Of a stretch of 6,401 nucleotides of DNA, positions 5,739 through 6,401 are shown piece by piece (positions within the stretch are counted from its first letter, which is position 1; every line of letters begins with the position of its first letter). Source of the DNA: Bacteroidales bacterium (GTDB lineage: Bacteria; Bacteroidota; Bacteroidia; Bacteroidales; UBA12077); assembly GCA_030643125.1 (NCBI GenBank), contig DAOWML010000140.1, positions 1 to 6,401 of the forward strand. The letters are read 5' to 3'. The translations under genes and the position numbers were made by a program. The notes under the pieces were generated by a model. The model saw only the letters and a program-made list of their open reading frames with translations. It did not search any database and had not been told where the DNA came from.

Positions 5739-6401
5739 TCACTTTACAGTTTTTATTAGTTCCAAATCTACATACCACAAATATCCATTTACATCTTTAT
5801 TTTCCATTTTCCTCAAAATCTCCATATACGATTCTACCTGTTTATGATGTTTCTCTTCTTCCTGCTCTCCGAATTTGTAATCGATTACAATTATTTTTTC
5901 ATTATTACTTATAACTCTGTCAGGTCGTGCTGTTTTCCCGTTTGTTAAAATAATTTCAGCTTCGGTTTTTATTTGCCACTCATCACTAAACCAGTTTTTT
6001 ATTTGTTCGTTTTTAAATGTTTCTTCAATTTTTTGTTTGATTTCCAGTTTTTTATCCGGCGATATTTTCCCGTCAAAAATAAGTTTATCTATGGCTTGCG
6101 AAATATCTTTTTCTGTTTTAATATTTTCAAAAATTTCGTGCATTACTTTTCCATGATTTACTTTTTCGAAAGGGGCATTTTCCTGACCGGTAAAGAAGGA
6201 ATTATCGTGTAATTTCAGTCGCAGTTTATTTTTAATATCAAATGATTCAAACTGATTAATTTCAATTTCATCGGGTAAATCCTTTTTAACATCCGTAACT
6301 TTTTTTAACTCTCCAAACTCAAATGAACTTGTTTGTGTATCCCAATGGTCTGTAAAATCAATTAAGCTTTTATCTGTAGGATAGTTTTTGTAATTCTGAT
6401 A
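5739..6401 (-). CDS. addA: AddA-like helicase-nuclease, C-terminal nuclease domain (partial)
   Basis: The frame is open from the right edge and ends at TGA (5739-5741), giving 220 visible residues from the C-terminus of a larger protein. The RecB/AddA-type nuclease domain is clear. HGKVMHEIFENI has the conserved histidine at visible residue 88. ARPDRVI gives D161, and IVIDYKFG gives D174 and K176, with the D...DYK spacing of PD-(D/E)XK nucleases. HHKQVESYMEIL supplies the Q-x3-Y motif that follows. In AddAB this domain cuts one DNA strand during end resection while the UvrD-like motor, encoded beyond the window, drives unwinding. The internal ATG at 6143 is not the start, since nuclease-domain sequence extends upstream of it. 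No Fe-S cysteines are present, as expected for AddA; those are in the AddB-like protein. The assignment rests on the nuclease motifs plus the co-directional addB-like gene. Confidence 0.83.
   Translation of the reverse strand, partial: YQNYKNYPTDKSLIDFTDHWDTQTSSFEFGELKKVTDVKKDLPDEIEINQFESFDIKNKLRLKLHDNSFFTGQENAPFEKVNHGKVMHEIFENIKTEKDISQAIDKLIFDGKISPDKKLEIKQKIEETFKNEQIKNWFSDEWQIKTEAEIILTNGKTARPDRVISNNEKIIVIDYKFGEQEEEKHHKQVESYMEILRKMENKDVNGYLWYVDLELIKTVK

Noticed and set aside
5739..6143. Stand-alone 134-residue nuclease starting at the ATG at 6143
   Set aside because: The same frame stays open to the window edge, and the histidine motif GKVMH straddles this ATG, so it is the tail of a longer AddA-like protein.
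5973..6212. Plus-strand frame encoding a hydrophobic, Phe-rich peptide
   Set aside because: It is antisense to the addA nuclease domain. Its hydrophobicity comes from the Lys/Glu-rich codons of the opposite strand.

Overview
The window is AT-rich (about one third G+C by eye) and comes from a member of the Bacteroidota. The clues are a Bacteroidota-type AddB-like nuclease of 958 residues, a TAnnTTTG-type promoter box, a lack of strong Shine-Dalgarno sequences, and a lone four-helix-bundle gene next to a REP-type transposase. I cannot place it below phylum. Every gene I can support is on the minus strand, so transcription runs from high to low coordinates.

In transcription order, the window opens inside the 3' end of an addA-like helicase-nuclease gene (6401-5739; only the C-terminal nuclease domain is visible). 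Next comes a compact mobile module: a Y1/HUH REP-associated transposase (RAYT, 5609-5043) with one copy of a two-hairpin REP-like element on each side (5651-5737 and 4899-4987) and decayed extra hairpins close to both ends of the gene. A complete radical SAM gene of the TIGR01212/YhcC type follows (4886-3909). Then comes a four-helix-bundle gene broken by a one-base frameshift in a homopolymer (3858-3503), flanked by short AAGATAAAAG-type repeats that point in opposite directions on its two sides. An addB-like gene of full length follows (3439-563). After a 160-base intergenic region with a 60-base GC-rich repeat-like island and a candidate promoter, a gene of unknown function starts at 402 and leaves the window.

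AddA and AddB normally act together as a double-strand-break end-processing helicase-nuclease. Here their genes are co-directional but separated by about 2.3 kb containing the radical SAM gene, the RAYT module and the four-helix-bundle remnant. The simplest reading is a DNA-repair locus whose intergenic spaces have collected small mobile or repeat-associated elements. The most interesting part is the RAYT and its hairpin pair. The two flanking copies align without gaps over 90 bases, the stems keep pairing through a compensatory change, and the transposase lacks a tyrosine where related enzymes carry the catalytic one. I see no CRISPR array, tRNA, rRNA or complete new defence system.
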